64,000 nucleotides of DNA. It comes from Noviherbaspirillum pedocola (GTDB taxonomy: Bacteria; Pseudomonadota; Gammaproteobacteria; Burkholderiales; Burkholderiaceae_D). This document shows, one piece after another, positions 1-11,917 of this stretch. The notes beneath the pieces were generated by a model. That model did no database searches. It saw only the letters and a list, made by a program, of their open reading frames with translations, and was not told the DNA's origin. The stretch covers positions 62,001-126,000 of the forward strand of contig NZ_JAEPBG010000002.1 in the NCBI RefSeq assembly GCF_016632335.1, in the 5' to 3' direction. How positions within the stretch are numbered: position 1 is the stretch's first letter; each line of letters opens with the position of its first letter. The translations under genes and the position numbers were made by a program.

Positions 1-27
1 CAGCGCTGAACCTTGACGACTCCAACC

Positions 28-846
28 ATGATGATGAACAACGCTATCGCCACCGCAGTGAAGACCGATGCGAGGCCAGATGCCGGCATGCCGCCGCCGG
101 CGCTGCAGATCTCGAAACTGAACTTCTTCTATGGCGCCTTCCAGGGCCTGAAGAACATCAATCTGGATATCCACGAAAGGAAGGTGACGGCCTTCATCGG
201 CCCGTCCGGCTGCGGTAAATCGACGCTGCTGCGCACGCTCAACCGCATGTACGACCTGTATCCGGGGCAGCGCGCTGAAGGCGACATCCTGTACCGCGGC
301 CGCAATATCCTCGAGCCCGGCCTGGATGTGAACATGCTGCGCGCCCGCATCGGCATGGTGTTCCAGAAGCCGACGCCGTTTCCAATGTCGATCTACGACA
401 ACATCGCCTTTGGCGTCAGGCTGTACGAAAACCTGCCGAAAGGCGCGATGGATGAGCGCGTCGAATGGGCGCTGAACAAGGCGGCGCTGTGGAACGAGGT
501 CAAGGACAAGCTCAACAAGAGCGGCCTGTCTTTGTCCGGCGGTCAGCAGCAGCGGCTGTGCATCGCCCGCGGCGTCGCGGTCAAGCCGGATGTGCTGCTG
601 CTGGACGAGCCAACCTCGGCGCTCGATCCGATCTCGACCGCGAAGATCGAAGAGCTCATCAGCGAGCTCAAGCCCGACTACACGATCGCCATCGTCACGC
701 ACAACATGCAGCAGGCGGCGCGCTGTTCCGACTACACTGCCTACATGTATCTCGGCGAGCTGGTCGAGTTCGGCGAGACCGACCAGATCTTCATGAACCC
801 GAAGCGCCGCGAGACCCAGGACTACATCACCGGCCGCTTCGGCTAA
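28..846 (+). CDS. pstB: Phosphate ABC transporter ATP-binding protein PstB
   Basis: ATPase subunit of the high-affinity phosphate importer PstSCAB. It works at the cytoplasmic face of the inner membrane and, with PhoU, signals phosphate status to PhoR. Counting from the ATG at 28, the Walker A motif GPSGCGKST is at about residues 58-66. The ABC signature [13 protein letters not shown] and Walker [13 protein letters not shown] follow. The length (272 aa) is slightly above the usual 255-260 because of a variable N-terminus. A TTG at 13 is also in frame but has no better ribosome site. Positions 7-9 are a TGA that could end pstA. phoU follows 27 bases later. Identity is certain; the exact start is not. 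Confidence 0.97.
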   Translation: MMMNNAIATAVKTDARPDAGMPPPALQISKLNFFYGAFQGLKNINLDIHERKVTAFIGPSGCGKSTLLRTLNRMYDLYPGQRAEGDILYRGRNILEPGLDVNMLRARIGMVFQKPTPFPMSIYDNIAFGVRLYENLPKGAMDERVEWALNKAALWNEVKDKLNKSGLSLSGGQQQRLCIARGVAVKPDVLLLDEPTSALDPISTAKIEELISELKPDYTIAIVTHNMQQAARCSDYTAYMYLGELVEFGETDQIFMNPKRRETQDYITGRFG

Positions 847-873
847 AACCCGATACAGCGAAGGAAAGACAGC

Positions 874-1575
874 ATGCCAAGCGAGCATTCATCCAGGCAA
901 TACGACCTGGACCTCGAAGAGATCCGGTCCAAGGTCCTCCTGATGGGCGGCCTGGTGGAAAGCCAGTTCCACGCCGCCCTCGAAACCTTCCGCACCGGCG
1001 ATGCCGCGCGCGCCGACGCGGTGATCAAGGGCGACGAGCAGGTCAACCGGCTCGAGGTCAGCCTCGACGATGCCTGCAGCCACCTGATCGTGCGCCGGCA
1101 GCCGGCGGCCAACGATCTGCGCACCGTGATGGCCACGATCAAGGTCATCACCGACCTCGAGCGCATCGGCGATGAGTCGACCAAGATCGCCCGCGCCGCG
1201 CGCAATCTGCAGGAGCGCGCCGTATCGACCATCAATCATTACGAGACCGTGCGCACCATCGCGGAAAACGCCACCAGCCTGCTGCATGACGCGCTGGATG
1301 CCTTCGCCCGCCTGGATGCGGCGCAGGCCGCCAGCCTGATTGCGAAGGATGAGCTGATCGATTATGAATTCCGCGTCATCATGCGTACCCTGATCACCTT
1401 CATGATGGAAGATCCGCGCACGATCTCGGTTGCGCTCGATACGCTGTGGGTGGCCAAGGCGGTGGAGCGCATCGGCGACCATGCGAAGAACATCGCGGAA
1501 TATGTGATCTATGTGGTGGAGGGGCGGGATATCCGCCATACCGAGTACGCCCCGAAGGCGTCTCAGCAGGCTTGA
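874..1575 (+). CDS. phoU: Phosphate signalling protein PhoU
   Basis: Cytoplasmic helical-bundle protein that links the Pst transporter to the PhoR kinase and represses the Pho regulon when phosphate is plentiful. The 233-residue product has the two tandem PhoU repeats: the first contains DLRTVMATIKVITDLERIGD and the second DTLWVAKAVERIGDHAKNIA. The conserved ERIGD in each is the metal-binding signature. The length is normal for the family. A purine-rich ribosome site (AAGGAAAG, 861-868) precedes the ATG. It lies between pstB and phoB, the standard order. Confidence 0.98.
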   Translation: MPSEHSSRQYDLDLEEIRSKVLLMGGLVESQFHAALETFRTGDAARADAVIKGDEQVNRLEVSLDDACSHLIVRRQPAANDLRTVMATIKVITDLERIGDESTKIARAARNLQERAVSTINHYETVRTIAENATSLLHDALDAFARLDAAQAASLIAKDELIDYEFRVIMRTLITFMMEDPRTISVALDTLWVAKAVERIGDHAKNIAEYVIYVVEGRDIRHTEYAPKASQQA

Positions 1576-1582
1576 GGTGAAG

Positions 1583-2272
1583 ATGACCGTGGAAGCGCCC
1601 GACATTCTGATCGTTGAAGATGAACCAGCCATCGTCGAGCTGGTGCGTTACACCCTGAAGGAAGGCGGCTGGAAAGCCGACGCCGTCGACAGTGTCGGCG
1701 CCGCCTGGGAATACCTGCAGCGCAAAACGCCGCAACTGGTGCTGCTGGACTGGATGCTGCCGGACCAGTCCGGCCTGCGCTTTTTGTCGCGCCTGCGCGG
1801 CGACCGCAATTTTTCCGGCATGCCGGTCATCATGCTGACCGCCAAGAGCATGGAAGAAGACAAGATCGCCGGCCTGAACCAGGGCGCGGACGATTACATC
1901 ACCAAGCCGTTTTCGCCGCGCGAGCTGTCCGCGCGCATCAAGGCGGTGCTGCGGCGTAAGGCGCCTGAGCATGCGCAAACCGCGATGCGCGCCGGGCCGG
2001 TGACGCTGGATCCGATCAGCTGCAGCGTTTCCATCGATGACCGGCGCATTGACATCGGTCATGCCGAGTACAAGCTGCTGAAGTTCTTCATGGCGCATCC
2101 GGAGCGGGTGTTTTCGCGCAGCCAGTTGCTCGACAAGGTGTGGGGCGACCATGCGGTGATCGAGGAGCGTACCGTCGATGTCCATGTGCTGCGGCTGCGC
2201 AAGGCCTTGAAGGAAGCGGAATCGCTGATACGCACGGTGCGCAGCGTCGGTTACATGTTGTCCGAGAAATGA
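1583..2272 (+). CDS. phoB: Phosphate regulon response regulator PhoB
   Basis: DNA-binding response regulator that activates Pho-box promoters after phosphorylation by PhoR. The receiver domain covers about residues 1-120, with the acidic pocket in IVEDEP and the phospho-acceptor Asp56 in LLDWMLPDQSG. The winged-helix OmpR-type output domain is at about 130-225 (YKLLKFFMAHPERVFSRSQL, VDVHVLRLRKAL). The ATG at 1583 was chosen because GAGGTGA at 1575-1580 is its ribosome site, which gives the usual 229 aa. An upstream in-frame start would overlap phoU. It begins 7 bases after the phoU stop and is likely co-transcribed. Confidence 0.97.
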   Translation: MTVEAPDILIVEDEPAIVELVRYTLKEGGWKADAVDSVGAAWEYLQRKTPQLVLLDWMLPDQSGLRFLSRLRGDRNFSGMPVIMLTAKSMEEDKIAGLNQGADDYITKPFSPRELSARIKAVLRRKAPEHAQTAMRAGPVTLDPISCSVSIDDRRIDIGHAEYKLLKFFMAHPERVFSRSQLLDKVWGDHAVIEERTVDVHVLRLRKALKEAESLIRTVRSVGYMLSEK

Positions 2273-2288
2273 GGCGCGCCGCGACGCG

Positions 2289-3605
2289 ATGAGTCCCAAG
2301 CTCCTGTTCTGGGTGCCGGCGCTGCTGCGCATCCTGCTGATCTTCGCCGGCGCGGCGCTGCTCGGCTATTTCTTCGGGCCGGTCTATGGCCTGGTCGCCG
2401 GCATGCTCGCCGCCTGTGCGATGGTGCTGCTGCAGCTCGCTTACCTGTGGCAGCTGTCGGACTGGCTGGACCGGCCCGAAAGCGGTCGTCTGCCCGATGG
2501 CTGGGGCGCATGGACCGAAATCTTTTCGCGGCTGTACAAGCTGCGCCGCGAGGATGAGAACAATCGCGCCGAACTGACCGAATGGCTGGCACGCTTTCGC
2601 CAGGCAATGAGTCTGCTGCCGGACGGCGTGGTGATCATGGACGATGTGCTGTTCATGGAATGGTGCAATCCAGTGGCGGAAAAGCACCTGGGCCTGTCCA
2701 ACGAGCGCGACAAGGGCATGCGCGTGACCAACCTGATCCGCAGCCCGCACTTCATCGATTACCTGATCCTTGGTCGCTACGAGCAGCCGCTGACGCTGTC
2801 GCTGCGCGAACGCAAGCTGATCGTGCACATCATTCCCTTCGAAAATCGCAGGCAGATCCTGGTCACGCACGACATCACCGAAACCGAGCGCATCGAGATG
2901 ATGCGGCGCGACTTCATCGCCAATGCCTCGCATGAATTACGCACGCCGCTGACGGTAATCAACGGCTTCCTCGAAATCGCGCTGGGCCAGCCGGACATGG
3001 ATCGCGAGACCCGTTGCGCTCACCTGAAACTGATGGCCGAGCAGGGGCAGCGCATGCAGAACCTGGTGGAAGACATGCTGTCCCTGACGCGGTTGGAATC
3101 GGTCGAATATCCGCTGCGCCCGGAACCGGTGCGCATGGGTTCGCTGCTGGAAGGGGTGAGAAAGGAGGGCGAGGCGCTGTCATCGGGCCGGCACGAGATC
3201 ACGCTGGAGCTCGATGGCCCGGATATTCGCGGCAGCGCGGAAGAGCTGCGCAGTGCCTTTGGCAATTTGGTGTCCAATGCGGTGCGCTACACGCCGGACG
3301 GCGGCCAGATCTGGATCAGTTGGAAGGCGAGCGCTGCCGGTCCGTGCTTCTCGGTGCGCGATACCGGCATTGGCATCCGTCCCGAACATATTTCCCGGCT
3401 CACCGAGCGTTTCTACCGGGTCGACAAGGGCCGCTCGCGCGAAACCCGTGGCACCGGGCTGGGCCTGGCCATCGTCAAGCATGTGCTGCTACGTCATGGC
3501 GCGCAGCTGCATATCGAATCGCGGCCGGAGGTCGGCAGCACCTTCACCGTCTGCTTTCCGCCGCAATTGGCAGTGGAACAGGAGGCGAGCGCGCTCAGCG
3601 TTTGA
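2289..3605 (+). CDS. phoR: Phosphate regulon sensor histidine kinase PhoR
   Basis: Membrane histidine kinase partner of PhoB. Two hydrophobic helices lie within the first ~55 residues with almost no periplasmic loop, typical of PhoR, which senses through Pst/PhoU instead of an external ligand. A PAS region follows (about 95-200). Then comes the HisKA dimerisation helix with phospho-acceptor His215 in NASHELRTPLTV. The HATPase domain has the N box NLVSNAVRYTPDGG and G boxes RDTGIGI and GTGLGLAIVKH. The length of 438 aa is normal. It starts 16 bases after phoB. Confidence 0.97.
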   Translation: MSPKLLFWVPALLRILLIFAGAALLGYFFGPVYGLVAGMLAACAMVLLQLAYLWQLSDWLDRPESGRLPDGWGAWTEIFSRLYKLRREDENNRAELTEWLARFRQAMSLLPDGVVIMDDVLFMEWCNPVAEKHLGLSNERDKGMRVTNLIRSPHFIDYLILGRYEQPLTLSLRERKLIVHIIPFENRRQILVTHDITETERIEMMRRDFIANASHELRTPLTVINGFLEIALGQPDMDRETRCAHLKLMAEQGQRMQNLVEDMLSLTRLESVEYPLRPEPVRMGSLLEGVRKEGEALSSGRHEITLELDGPDIRGSAEELRSAFGNLVSNAVRYTPDGGQIWISWKASAAGPCFSVRDTGIGIRPEHISRLTERFYRVDKGRSRETRGTGLGLAIVKHVLLRHGAQLHIESRPEVGSTFTVCFPPQLAVEQEASALSV

Positions 3606-3696
3606 GCTGCAGCTCCGCGGCGCCCGATTGCGCTTTGCCGCGCAGCCTTTGCGCGACGCCTGGCCACGGCCTGCCGGGCGCTGCCGGCGTTTGGGC

Positions 3697-3702
3697 TACA
3701 AT
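3697..3702 (+). promoter_or_regulatory. Candidate -10 element before patatin-like gene
   Basis: TACAAT followed by a GC-rich discriminator (CGCCGAC) lies 21-33 bases before the candidate start codons of the next gene. No convincing -35 is seen, so this is a weak call based on the -10 alone. Confidence 0.35.
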
Positions 3703-3735
3703 CGCCGACTCGTTTCCCTCCGGATGCATTTCTTC

Positions 3736-4674
3736 ATGTCCCCGCTGCGCCGTTCCCTCTTCATTGCTTCCCTGTTGATCCTCGCCGGCTGCTCGGCATT
3801 GCCGGGCAGGCATGCCAGCGTGCCGCAAAGTCCGCCGCAAAACGCAGTCGCACCCAAACCGGTACGCATCGGCCTGGCACTGGGCGGCGGCGCGGCGCGT
3901 GGCTTTGCGCATATCGGCGTGATCAAGGCGCTGGAGGCGCAGGGCATCAAGCCCGACCTGGTGGTTGGCACCAGCGCCGGCAGCGTCGTCGGCGCGCTCT
4001 ATGCCGCCGGTAACAATGGCTTCGCGCTGAACCGCATGGCGCTGGAAATGGACGAGGCGGAGATCTCCGACTGGGCCGTGCCGCTGTTCGCCAAGACTTC
4101 CGGCGTGCTCAAGGGCGAAGCGATCCAGACCTATGTGAACCGAGCGGTGCACAACCAGCCGATGGAAAAGTTTCCGATTCCGTTCGGCGCGGTGGCTACC
4201 GACCTGGCCAGCGGCAAGCCTATCCTGTTCCGCAGGGGAAATGCCGGCATGGCGGTGCGTGCCTCATCGGCGGTGCCGGGCGTGTTCCAGCCGGTGAAGA
4301 TCGGCGATCGTACTTATGTCGATGGCGGCCTGGTGGCGCCGGTGCCGGTGCGCTTCGCCCGGGAGATGGGCGCGGATGTGGTCATTGCAGTGAATATTTC
4401 CAGCCAGCCCGAGGCACAGATCGGCACCGGCAGCCTGGATGTGATGCTGCAGACGTTCTCGATCATGGGGCAAAGCATCAACCGGACCGAAATGGCCGAT
4501 GCCGACGTGGTGATCACGCCGAAGCTGGGAGCGATGAAGGGGAGTGATTTCAACGGCCGCAACCTGGCGATTCTGGCCGGAGAGCAGGCGGCGTCCGAGG
4601 CGATGCCGCAGATTCGCGCGAAGCTCAAGGCCGCGCGCGAAGGGGAAGCGCTCAGTTCTGCTCGGAGCCGTTGA
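3736..4674 (+). CDS. Patatin-like phospholipase lipoprotein
   Basis: Probable envelope serine lipid hydrolase. A lipoprotein signal peptide is visible, with lipobox LAGC and Cys19 counted from the ATG at 3736. The ATG at 3724 is also possible. The patatin fold is shown by the oxyanion motif GLALGGGAARGFAHIG, the nucleophile elbow GTSAGS (Ser80) and the catalytic Asp196 in DGGLVAPVP, which together form a Ser/Asp dyad. The length (312 aa) fits the RssA-like bacterial patatins. Its 3' end overlaps the convergent NlpC/P60 gene by 23 bases. The substrate is unknown. Confidence 0.9.
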   Translation: MSPLRRSLFIASLLILAGCSALPGRHASVPQSPPQNAVAPKPVRIGLALGGGAARGFAHIGVIKALEAQGIKPDLVVGTSAGSVVGALYAAGNNGFALNRMALEMDEAEISDWAVPLFAKTSGVLKGEAIQTYVNRAVHNQPMEKFPIPFGAVATDLASGKPILFRRGNAGMAVRASSAVPGVFQPVKIGDRTYVDGGLVAPVPVRFAREMGADVVIAVNISSQPEAQIGTGSLDVMLQTFSIMGQSINRTEMADADVVITPKLGAMKGSDFNGRNLAILAGEQAASEAMPQIRAKLKAAREGEALSSARSR

Positions 4675-5206
4675 TGCGACGCGCGCCGTTGAAGCGCTTC
4701 TTCCAGTACGACAGGTCCATGCTTTCGACGCGGACTGCGCTGCCTGCGGAAGGCGAATGGATGAACTTGTTGTCGCCGAGATAAATGCCGACATGCGAGA
4801 AACCGCGGCGCAGCGTGTTGTAGAACACCAAGTCGCCGGGACGCAGATCCTGCGTGTCGACCTTGGCGCCGACGCGGCTGATTTCCTCGCTGGTGCGCGG
4901 CAGGTCGGCGCCCCAGGTTTGCTTGAACACGTAACGCACCAGGCCGCTGCAATCGAGGCCGCTTTCCGGCGTATTGCCGCCGTATTTGTAGCGGATGCCG
5001 ATCAGTCCGAGCGCGCGCATGGCAAGTTCATTGGCGCGGTCGCTGAAGGCGTGGAATGCGCGGTGCACGATGCCATGCTGCGGCGCAGGCTCGTCAGCGG
5101 CCATCGCCAGATCCGCGCTCGATGCGAGCGGGGCTGCCGTCAGCATCGCTGCAAACAGGCAAGATCCCAGCAGGATCGACGGAATTCGGTGGCGTTTGAC
5201 TGTCAT
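4652..5206 (-). CDS. NlpC/P60 family peptidoglycan hydrolase
   Basis: Probable cell-wall gamma-D-Glu-diamino acid endopeptidase of the NlpC/P60 family. The start at 5206 is preceded on its strand by GCGAGAAAGA and gives a 184-residue protein with a signal peptide (ILLGSCLFAAMLTAAPLA), so it is secreted. The catalytic triad is Cys86 (GLDCSGLVRYVF), His138 (GFSHVGIYLG) and His150 (FIHSPS). The C-terminus is basic. It is convergent with the patatin gene. Confidence 0.93.
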   Translation of the reverse strand: MTVKRHRIPSILLGSCLFAAMLTAAPLASSADLAMAADEPAPQHGIVHRAFHAFSDRANELAMRALGLIGIRYKYGGNTPESGLDCSGLVRYVFKQTWGADLPRTSEEISRVGAKVDTQDLRPGDLVFYNTLRRGFSHVGIYLGDNKFIHSPSAGSAVRVESMDLSYWKKRFNGARRINGSEQN

Positions 5207-5313
5207 TCTTTCTCGCTTGTACCATGCAAGGTCCGAAATGTAAGCGAAGTCCTTGCGGATTGTCAAAGTGTTTTTTGCTTTACGGCAATTCTCTCAAGAC
5301 GAAAGGTTGGTCT

Positions 5314-6279
5314 ATGGCTGGCGAGATTGGCGCTCACAAAGATGGCATTCGCAGTGCATCCGATAAGCCGGTGCTGCTGATTGCGGACGACTCGCGTATC
5401 GTGCGGGCGACTCTGATGAAGCATGTGCAGCACATGTTCGAATTTCGCGAAGCCCCGGATGGTGAGGACGCTTGGGAACAGCTGCTGCGCGATCCCGATA
5501 TTCAGCTCGTGATCACGGACCTGACCATGCCACGCCTCGACGGCTATGGCTTGTTGCAACGCATGCGCGCCTCGCCGATGCGGCGGCTGAAGGAAATGCC
5601 GGTTGTGGTGGTGTCCGGCAGCGACGATCCCGAAGAGCGCGAACGCGCCCGCGCGTGCGGCGCCACCGATCTGATCACCAAGGGCATGCCGACCGAGCAA
5701 CTGGTGTCGCGGCTGGACATTCTGGCCCAACTGGTACGCAGCCAGGATCAATTTGAGCGCGCCGAGAGTGGCGACTTCCATGCGGCGACGCAATCCCTGA
5801 CTTCCCCTTACGTGTTCCATTCCGAAGCCGAAGCGATGCTGCGCCACACGGTGCGGCACCGGCAGGATTTCACGCTCTTGTGCCTGGCATTGGCAGCCAC
5901 GGGCGGCGATATGCCGGAATCAGTACTGGAAGCCGTCAGCCTGGCGCTCAAGCGCACCATACGCCAGACCGATACGCTGGCGCGTACCGGCGCCACGGAA
6001 TTCACCATCACCACCGCCAGCCTGGATGCACAGGCGTCGCGCGGTTTCGGCGACCGCCTTTGTCGGCTCGCGGTACAGGTCGGCGCGGAAACGGATCAGT
6101 CCCTCGGTCTGATCGCTTCCTGTGGTGTCGTCTCTGTCGAGGAATTTCCCGGCGGCAGGGCGGTGCTGCACGATTTGTGGGACTTGGCGCGGCGTCGCTG
6201 CCTGGTCGGCCTGGGCAAGAGCAGATCGGGTGCCGTCGGTGCGACCGAGGAGCTTGCGCTGAAGTCAAATGCAACCTAG
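5314..6279 (+). CDS. Response regulator with receiver and degenerate GGDEF-like domain
   Basis: Cytoplasmic signalling protein of 321 aa. The receiver domain (about 18-140) has the acidic pair Asp25/Asp26, phospho-acceptor Asp69 in VITDLTMPRLDGYG and the conserved Lys123. The C-terminal domain (about 165-310) has the layout of a diguanylate cyclase. However, the active-site signature reads RTGATEF (224-230) where R-GGDEF is expected, so cyclase activity is unlikely. The ATG at 5314 was chosen for GAAAGG at 5301-5306. No histidine kinase is adjacent, so it may be an orphan regulator. It might bind GTP or c-di-GMP, or act through protein contacts. Confidence 0.85.
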   Translation: MAGEIGAHKDGIRSASDKPVLLIADDSRIVRATLMKHVQHMFEFREAPDGEDAWEQLLRDPDIQLVITDLTMPRLDGYGLLQRMRASPMRRLKEMPVVVVSGSDDPEERERARACGATDLITKGMPTEQLVSRLDILAQLVRSQDQFERAESGDFHAATQSLTSPYVFHSEAEAMLRHTVRHRQDFTLLCLALAATGGDMPESVLEAVSLALKRTIRQTDTLARTGATEFTITTASLDAQASRGFGDRLCRLAVQVGAETDQSLGLIASCGVVSVEEFPGGRAVLHDLWDLARRRCLVGLGKSRSGAVGATEELALKSNAT

Positions 6280-6290
6280 TGCGCTTATCG

Positions 6291-6296
6291 TACAAT
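6291..6296 (+). promoter_or_regulatory. Candidate -10 element before the GlcG-like gene
   Basis: TACAAT with a C/G-rich discriminator, 25 bases before the start codon of the next gene. No clear -35 is visible, so the call rests on the -10 alone. Confidence 0.4.
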
Positions 6297-6321
6297 CCCG
6301 CTTTCTTATCAAGGAGTAATG

Positions 6322-6729
6322 ATGCAATCGAAGCAAGTATTGGGCCTCGCCGAAGCCAAGAAAATCGCTGCTGCTGCAGAAGCCGAAGCCATCGCCAACA
6401 ACTGGGCTGTGACGATTTCCATCGTCGATGACGGCGGCCACCTGCTGTGGCTGCAGCGCCTGGATGGCGCTGCGCCGATTTCCGCGCACATCGCGCCGGC
6501 CAAAGCTCGTACGGCCGCGCTCGGCCGTCGTGAAACCAAGGTTTACGAAGACATGATCAACAACGGTCGCTTTTCCTTCATCACCGCGCCGGAACTGGAA
6601 GGCATGCTCGAAGGCGGCGTGCCGGTGATGATCGGCGGCCAGTGCGTCGGCGCGGTCGGCGTTTCCGGCGTCAAATCTTCCGAAGACGTGCAGATTGCCA
6701 AGGCTGGCATCGCCGCACTGAATTCCTGA
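6322..6729 (+). CDS. GlcG/HbpS family (DUF336) protein
   Basis: Small protein (135 aa) of the GlcG/HbpS/PduO-C family, members of which bind heme or small cofactors. Family features visible are the N-terminal helix LGLAEAKKIAAAAEAEA, the strand ISIVDDGGHLLWLQRLDGA, the mid-protein KARTAALGR and the glycine-rich end PVMIGGQCVGAVGVSG. There is no signal peptide, so it is probably cytoplasmic. Of two adjacent ATGs (6319, 6322), the second has better spacing from AAGGAG (6311-6316). It appears to be a single-gene unit. The ligand is unknown. Confidence 0.85.
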   Translation: MQSKQVLGLAEAKKIAAAAEAEAIANNWAVTISIVDDGGHLLWLQRLDGAAPISAHIAPAKARTAALGRRETKVYEDMINNGRFSFITAPELEGMLEGGVPVMIGGQCVGAVGVSGVKSSEDVQIAKAGIAALNS

Positions 6730-6749
6730 CGACAACGCTGATGGCGGTA

Positions 6750-6781
6750 ACTCTGCAGGCAAAGCAATTTGCCTGCAGAGT
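6750..6781 (+). terminator. 14-bp perfect hairpin with GCAA tetraloop
   Basis: Positions 6750-6763 pair perfectly with 6768-6781, leaving a GCAA loop of the stable GNRA class. It lies 20 bases after the GlcG-like stop codon. There is no T-run after it, so it may be a weak terminator, an mRNA 3'-end stabiliser or both. Its right arm overlaps the proposed carA -35 element. Confidence 0.55.
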
Positions 6782-6798
6782 GTCGGTGCGGCTATAAT
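6769..6798 (+). promoter_or_regulatory. Candidate sigma-70 promoter of carAB
   Basis: TTGCCT (6769-6774) and a perfect TATAAT (6793-6798) are separated by 18 bases. This would give a leader of about 150 bases before the carA start. Confidence 0.6.
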
Positions 6799-6934
6799 TC
6801 TGCGGTTTAGCCAAATATCACCCGCCGTAGCGCAATTCTTCCTTTCCAGTCCCGAGATAACCCGGCAGCTCCATCGATCGCGCGATCGCGTCGGGCGAGA
6901 GTTGTTGACAAGTTGTTCCGGCCCAGCGCGCGGC

Positions 6935-6956
6935 GGTAACCACACCAGGAGTTACC
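6935..6956 (+). promoter_or_regulatory. Ribosome site of carA inside a short stem-loop
   Basis: GGTAAC (6935-6940) can pair with GTTACC (6951-6956). The Shine-Dalgarno AGGAG (6947-6951) falls in the loop and stem edge, immediately before a TTG start. It might modulate carA translation. Confidence 0.35.
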
Positions 6957-6957
6957 C

Positions 6958-8104
6958 TTGCCGCCATTCTTCCAGGGCCAACCAGTTCCGGCCATACTCG
7001 CGCTCGCGGATGGCTCGATTTTCCACGGGGTCTCGATCGGCGCTTCCGGTCAGACCATCGGCGAAGTCGTGTTCAACACTGCGATGACGGGCTACCAGGA
7101 AATCCTCACCGACCCCAGCTACAACAGCCAGATCGTCACGCTGACCTATCCGCACATCGGCAACACCGGCGTCAATGCCGAAGACGTCGAAGCCTCACGC
7201 ATCCATGCCGCCGGACTGATCATTCGCGATCTGCCGCTGCGCGTATCGAATTTCCGAGCACAGCAATCGCTGTCCGACTATCTGAAATCGCAGAACGTGG
7301 TTGGCATCGCCAACATCGACACCCGCCGCCTGACGCGCCTGCTGCGCGAAAAGGGCGCGCAGAACGGTGCGATTCTCGCCGGCGCGGATGCCACGGTCGA
7401 AGATGCGCTGGCCCTGGCGCGTTCCTTCCCCGGCCTGTCGGGCATGGACCTGGCAAAAGTCGTTTCCACGAAAGAGCCGTATGTCTGGACCGAAACCGAG
7501 TGGAAACTCGGCGCCGGCGTCGGCAAGCAGGAAGCGCCGAAATTCCACGTGGTCGCGTACGACTACGGCGTGAAGTACAACATCCTGCGCATGCTGGCCG
7601 AGCGCGGCTGCAAGATCACCGTTCTGCCGGCGCAGGCCAGCGCCGAAGACGCGCTGAAGCTCAATCCGGACGGCATCTTCCTGTCCAACGGCCCGGGCGA
7701 TCCGGAGCCCTGCGATTACGCCATCCGCGCCTCGCAGGAATTGATCGAGCGCGGCATCCCGACCTTCGGCATCTGCCTTGGCCACCAGCTGATGGCGCTG
7801 GCTTCCGGCGCGCGCACGCTGAAAATGAAGTTCGGCCACCACGGCGCCAACCACCCGGTGCAGGACCTGGACAGCAAGCGGGTGATGATCACCTCGCAGA
7901 ACCACGGCTTTGCAGTGGACGCCGCAACGCTGCCGGCCAACTGCCGCGTCACCCATGTGTCGCTGTTCGACAATTCCCTGCAGGGCTTCGAGCGCACCGA
8001 CCGCCCGGCCTTCTGCTTCCAGGGTCATCCGGAGGCGTCTCCGGGCCCGACCGATATCGCCCCCCTGTTCGATCGCTTCGTGGCGATGATGGAGAAACAC
8101 AAAC

Positions 8105-8112
<8 letters not shown>
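6958..8112 (+). CDS. carA: Carbamoyl-phosphate synthase small subunit
   Basis: Glutaminase subunit. It hydrolyses glutamine and channels ammonia to CarB for carbamoyl phosphate, the precursor of arginine and pyrimidines. The N-terminal CPSase domain begins [15 protein letters not shown], and [14 protein letters not shown] is typical. The class I glutamine amidotransferase domain carries the nucleophile Cys273 in FGICLGHQ and the His/Glu of GHPEASPGP. The start is TTG at 6958, supported by CAGGAG 6 bases upstream and by alignment with family N-termini. The length of 384 aa is normal. It overlaps carB by 8 bases (ATGCCTAA), which implies translational coupling. Confidence 0.98.
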
Positions 8113-11335
<3,223 letters not shown>

Positions 11336-11350
11336 CCCATCACTTTTATA

Positions 11351-11420
11351 GCCACAGAGGCTGCAATGAATTCCCCGGTACGCCGGGGAATTCTTCTTGC
11401 GGCCTCTGTGGTTTTCATTT
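11351..11420 (+). terminator. Two-tier hairpin after carB
   Basis: The inner stem 11368-11378/11383-11393 (11 bp, TACG loop) sits inside an outer stem 11352-11361/11402-11411 (10 bp), followed by TTTTCATTT. It is probably a Rho-independent terminator for carAB lying only 15 bases before greA. Confidence 0.75.
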
Positions 11421-11434
11421 AGGCGGATAAAAAT

Positions 11435-11911
11435 ATGAGTTCTGTTCCCATCACCAAGCACGGCGCGGAATTGCTGAAGCAGGAATTGGCGCGCCTGAAA
11501 TCGAAGGATCGTCCGGCCGTCATCAGCGCCATCGCCGAAGCGCGCGCGCAGGGTGATCTGTCCGAAAACGCTGAATACGATGCCGCCAAGGAGCGCCAGA
11601 GCTTCATCGAGGGTCGGATCGCAGAACTCGAAGGCAAGCTGAGCGCTGCGCAAATCATCGATCCGTCATTGCTGGACAAGGATGGGCGCGTCGTATTCGG
11701 CTCGACGGTGGTGCTGGAAGACTTGGAGAGCGGCGACGAGGTCACTTATCAGATCGTCGGCGTCGACGAAGCTGACCTGAAGGAAAACAAAGTATCCATC
11801 ACGTCGCCGATCGCGCGCGCCTTGATTGGCAAGTCGGCGGGTGATGTCGCGGAAGTTCAGGCGCCGGCGGGCATACGCGAATACGAAGTCCTGGAAGTGC
11901 GTTACGTCTAG
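11435..11911 (+). CDS. greA: Transcription elongation factor GreA
   Basis: Rescues backtracked RNA polymerase by stimulating cleavage of the nascent RNA. The N-terminal coiled coil (about 1-75) has the family hallmark [17 protein letters not shown], whose acidic tip enters the secondary channel. The C-terminal FKBP-like domain contains [11 protein letters not shown] and [14 protein letters not shown]. At 158 aa the length is exact for the family. It is placed after carB as in many proteobacteria, but a strong hairpin separates the two. Confidence 0.98.
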   Translation: MSSVPITKHGAELLKQELARLKSKDRPAVISAIAEARAQGDLSENAEYDAAKERQSFIEGRIAELEGKLSAAQIIDPSLLDKDGRVVFGSTVVLEDLESGDEVTYQIVGVDEADLKENKVSITSPIARALIGKSAGDVAEVQAPAGIREYEVLEVRYV

Positions 11912-11917
11912 AAAGAG

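Noticed and set aside
1-9. Possible last codons of pstA (ending TGA)
   Set aside because: Only two codons and a stop; position fits but too short to support a feature.
6905-6910. TTGACA as the carA -35
   Set aside because: Perfect hexamer, but no acceptable -10 16-18 bases downstream and it would fall within the proposed leader.
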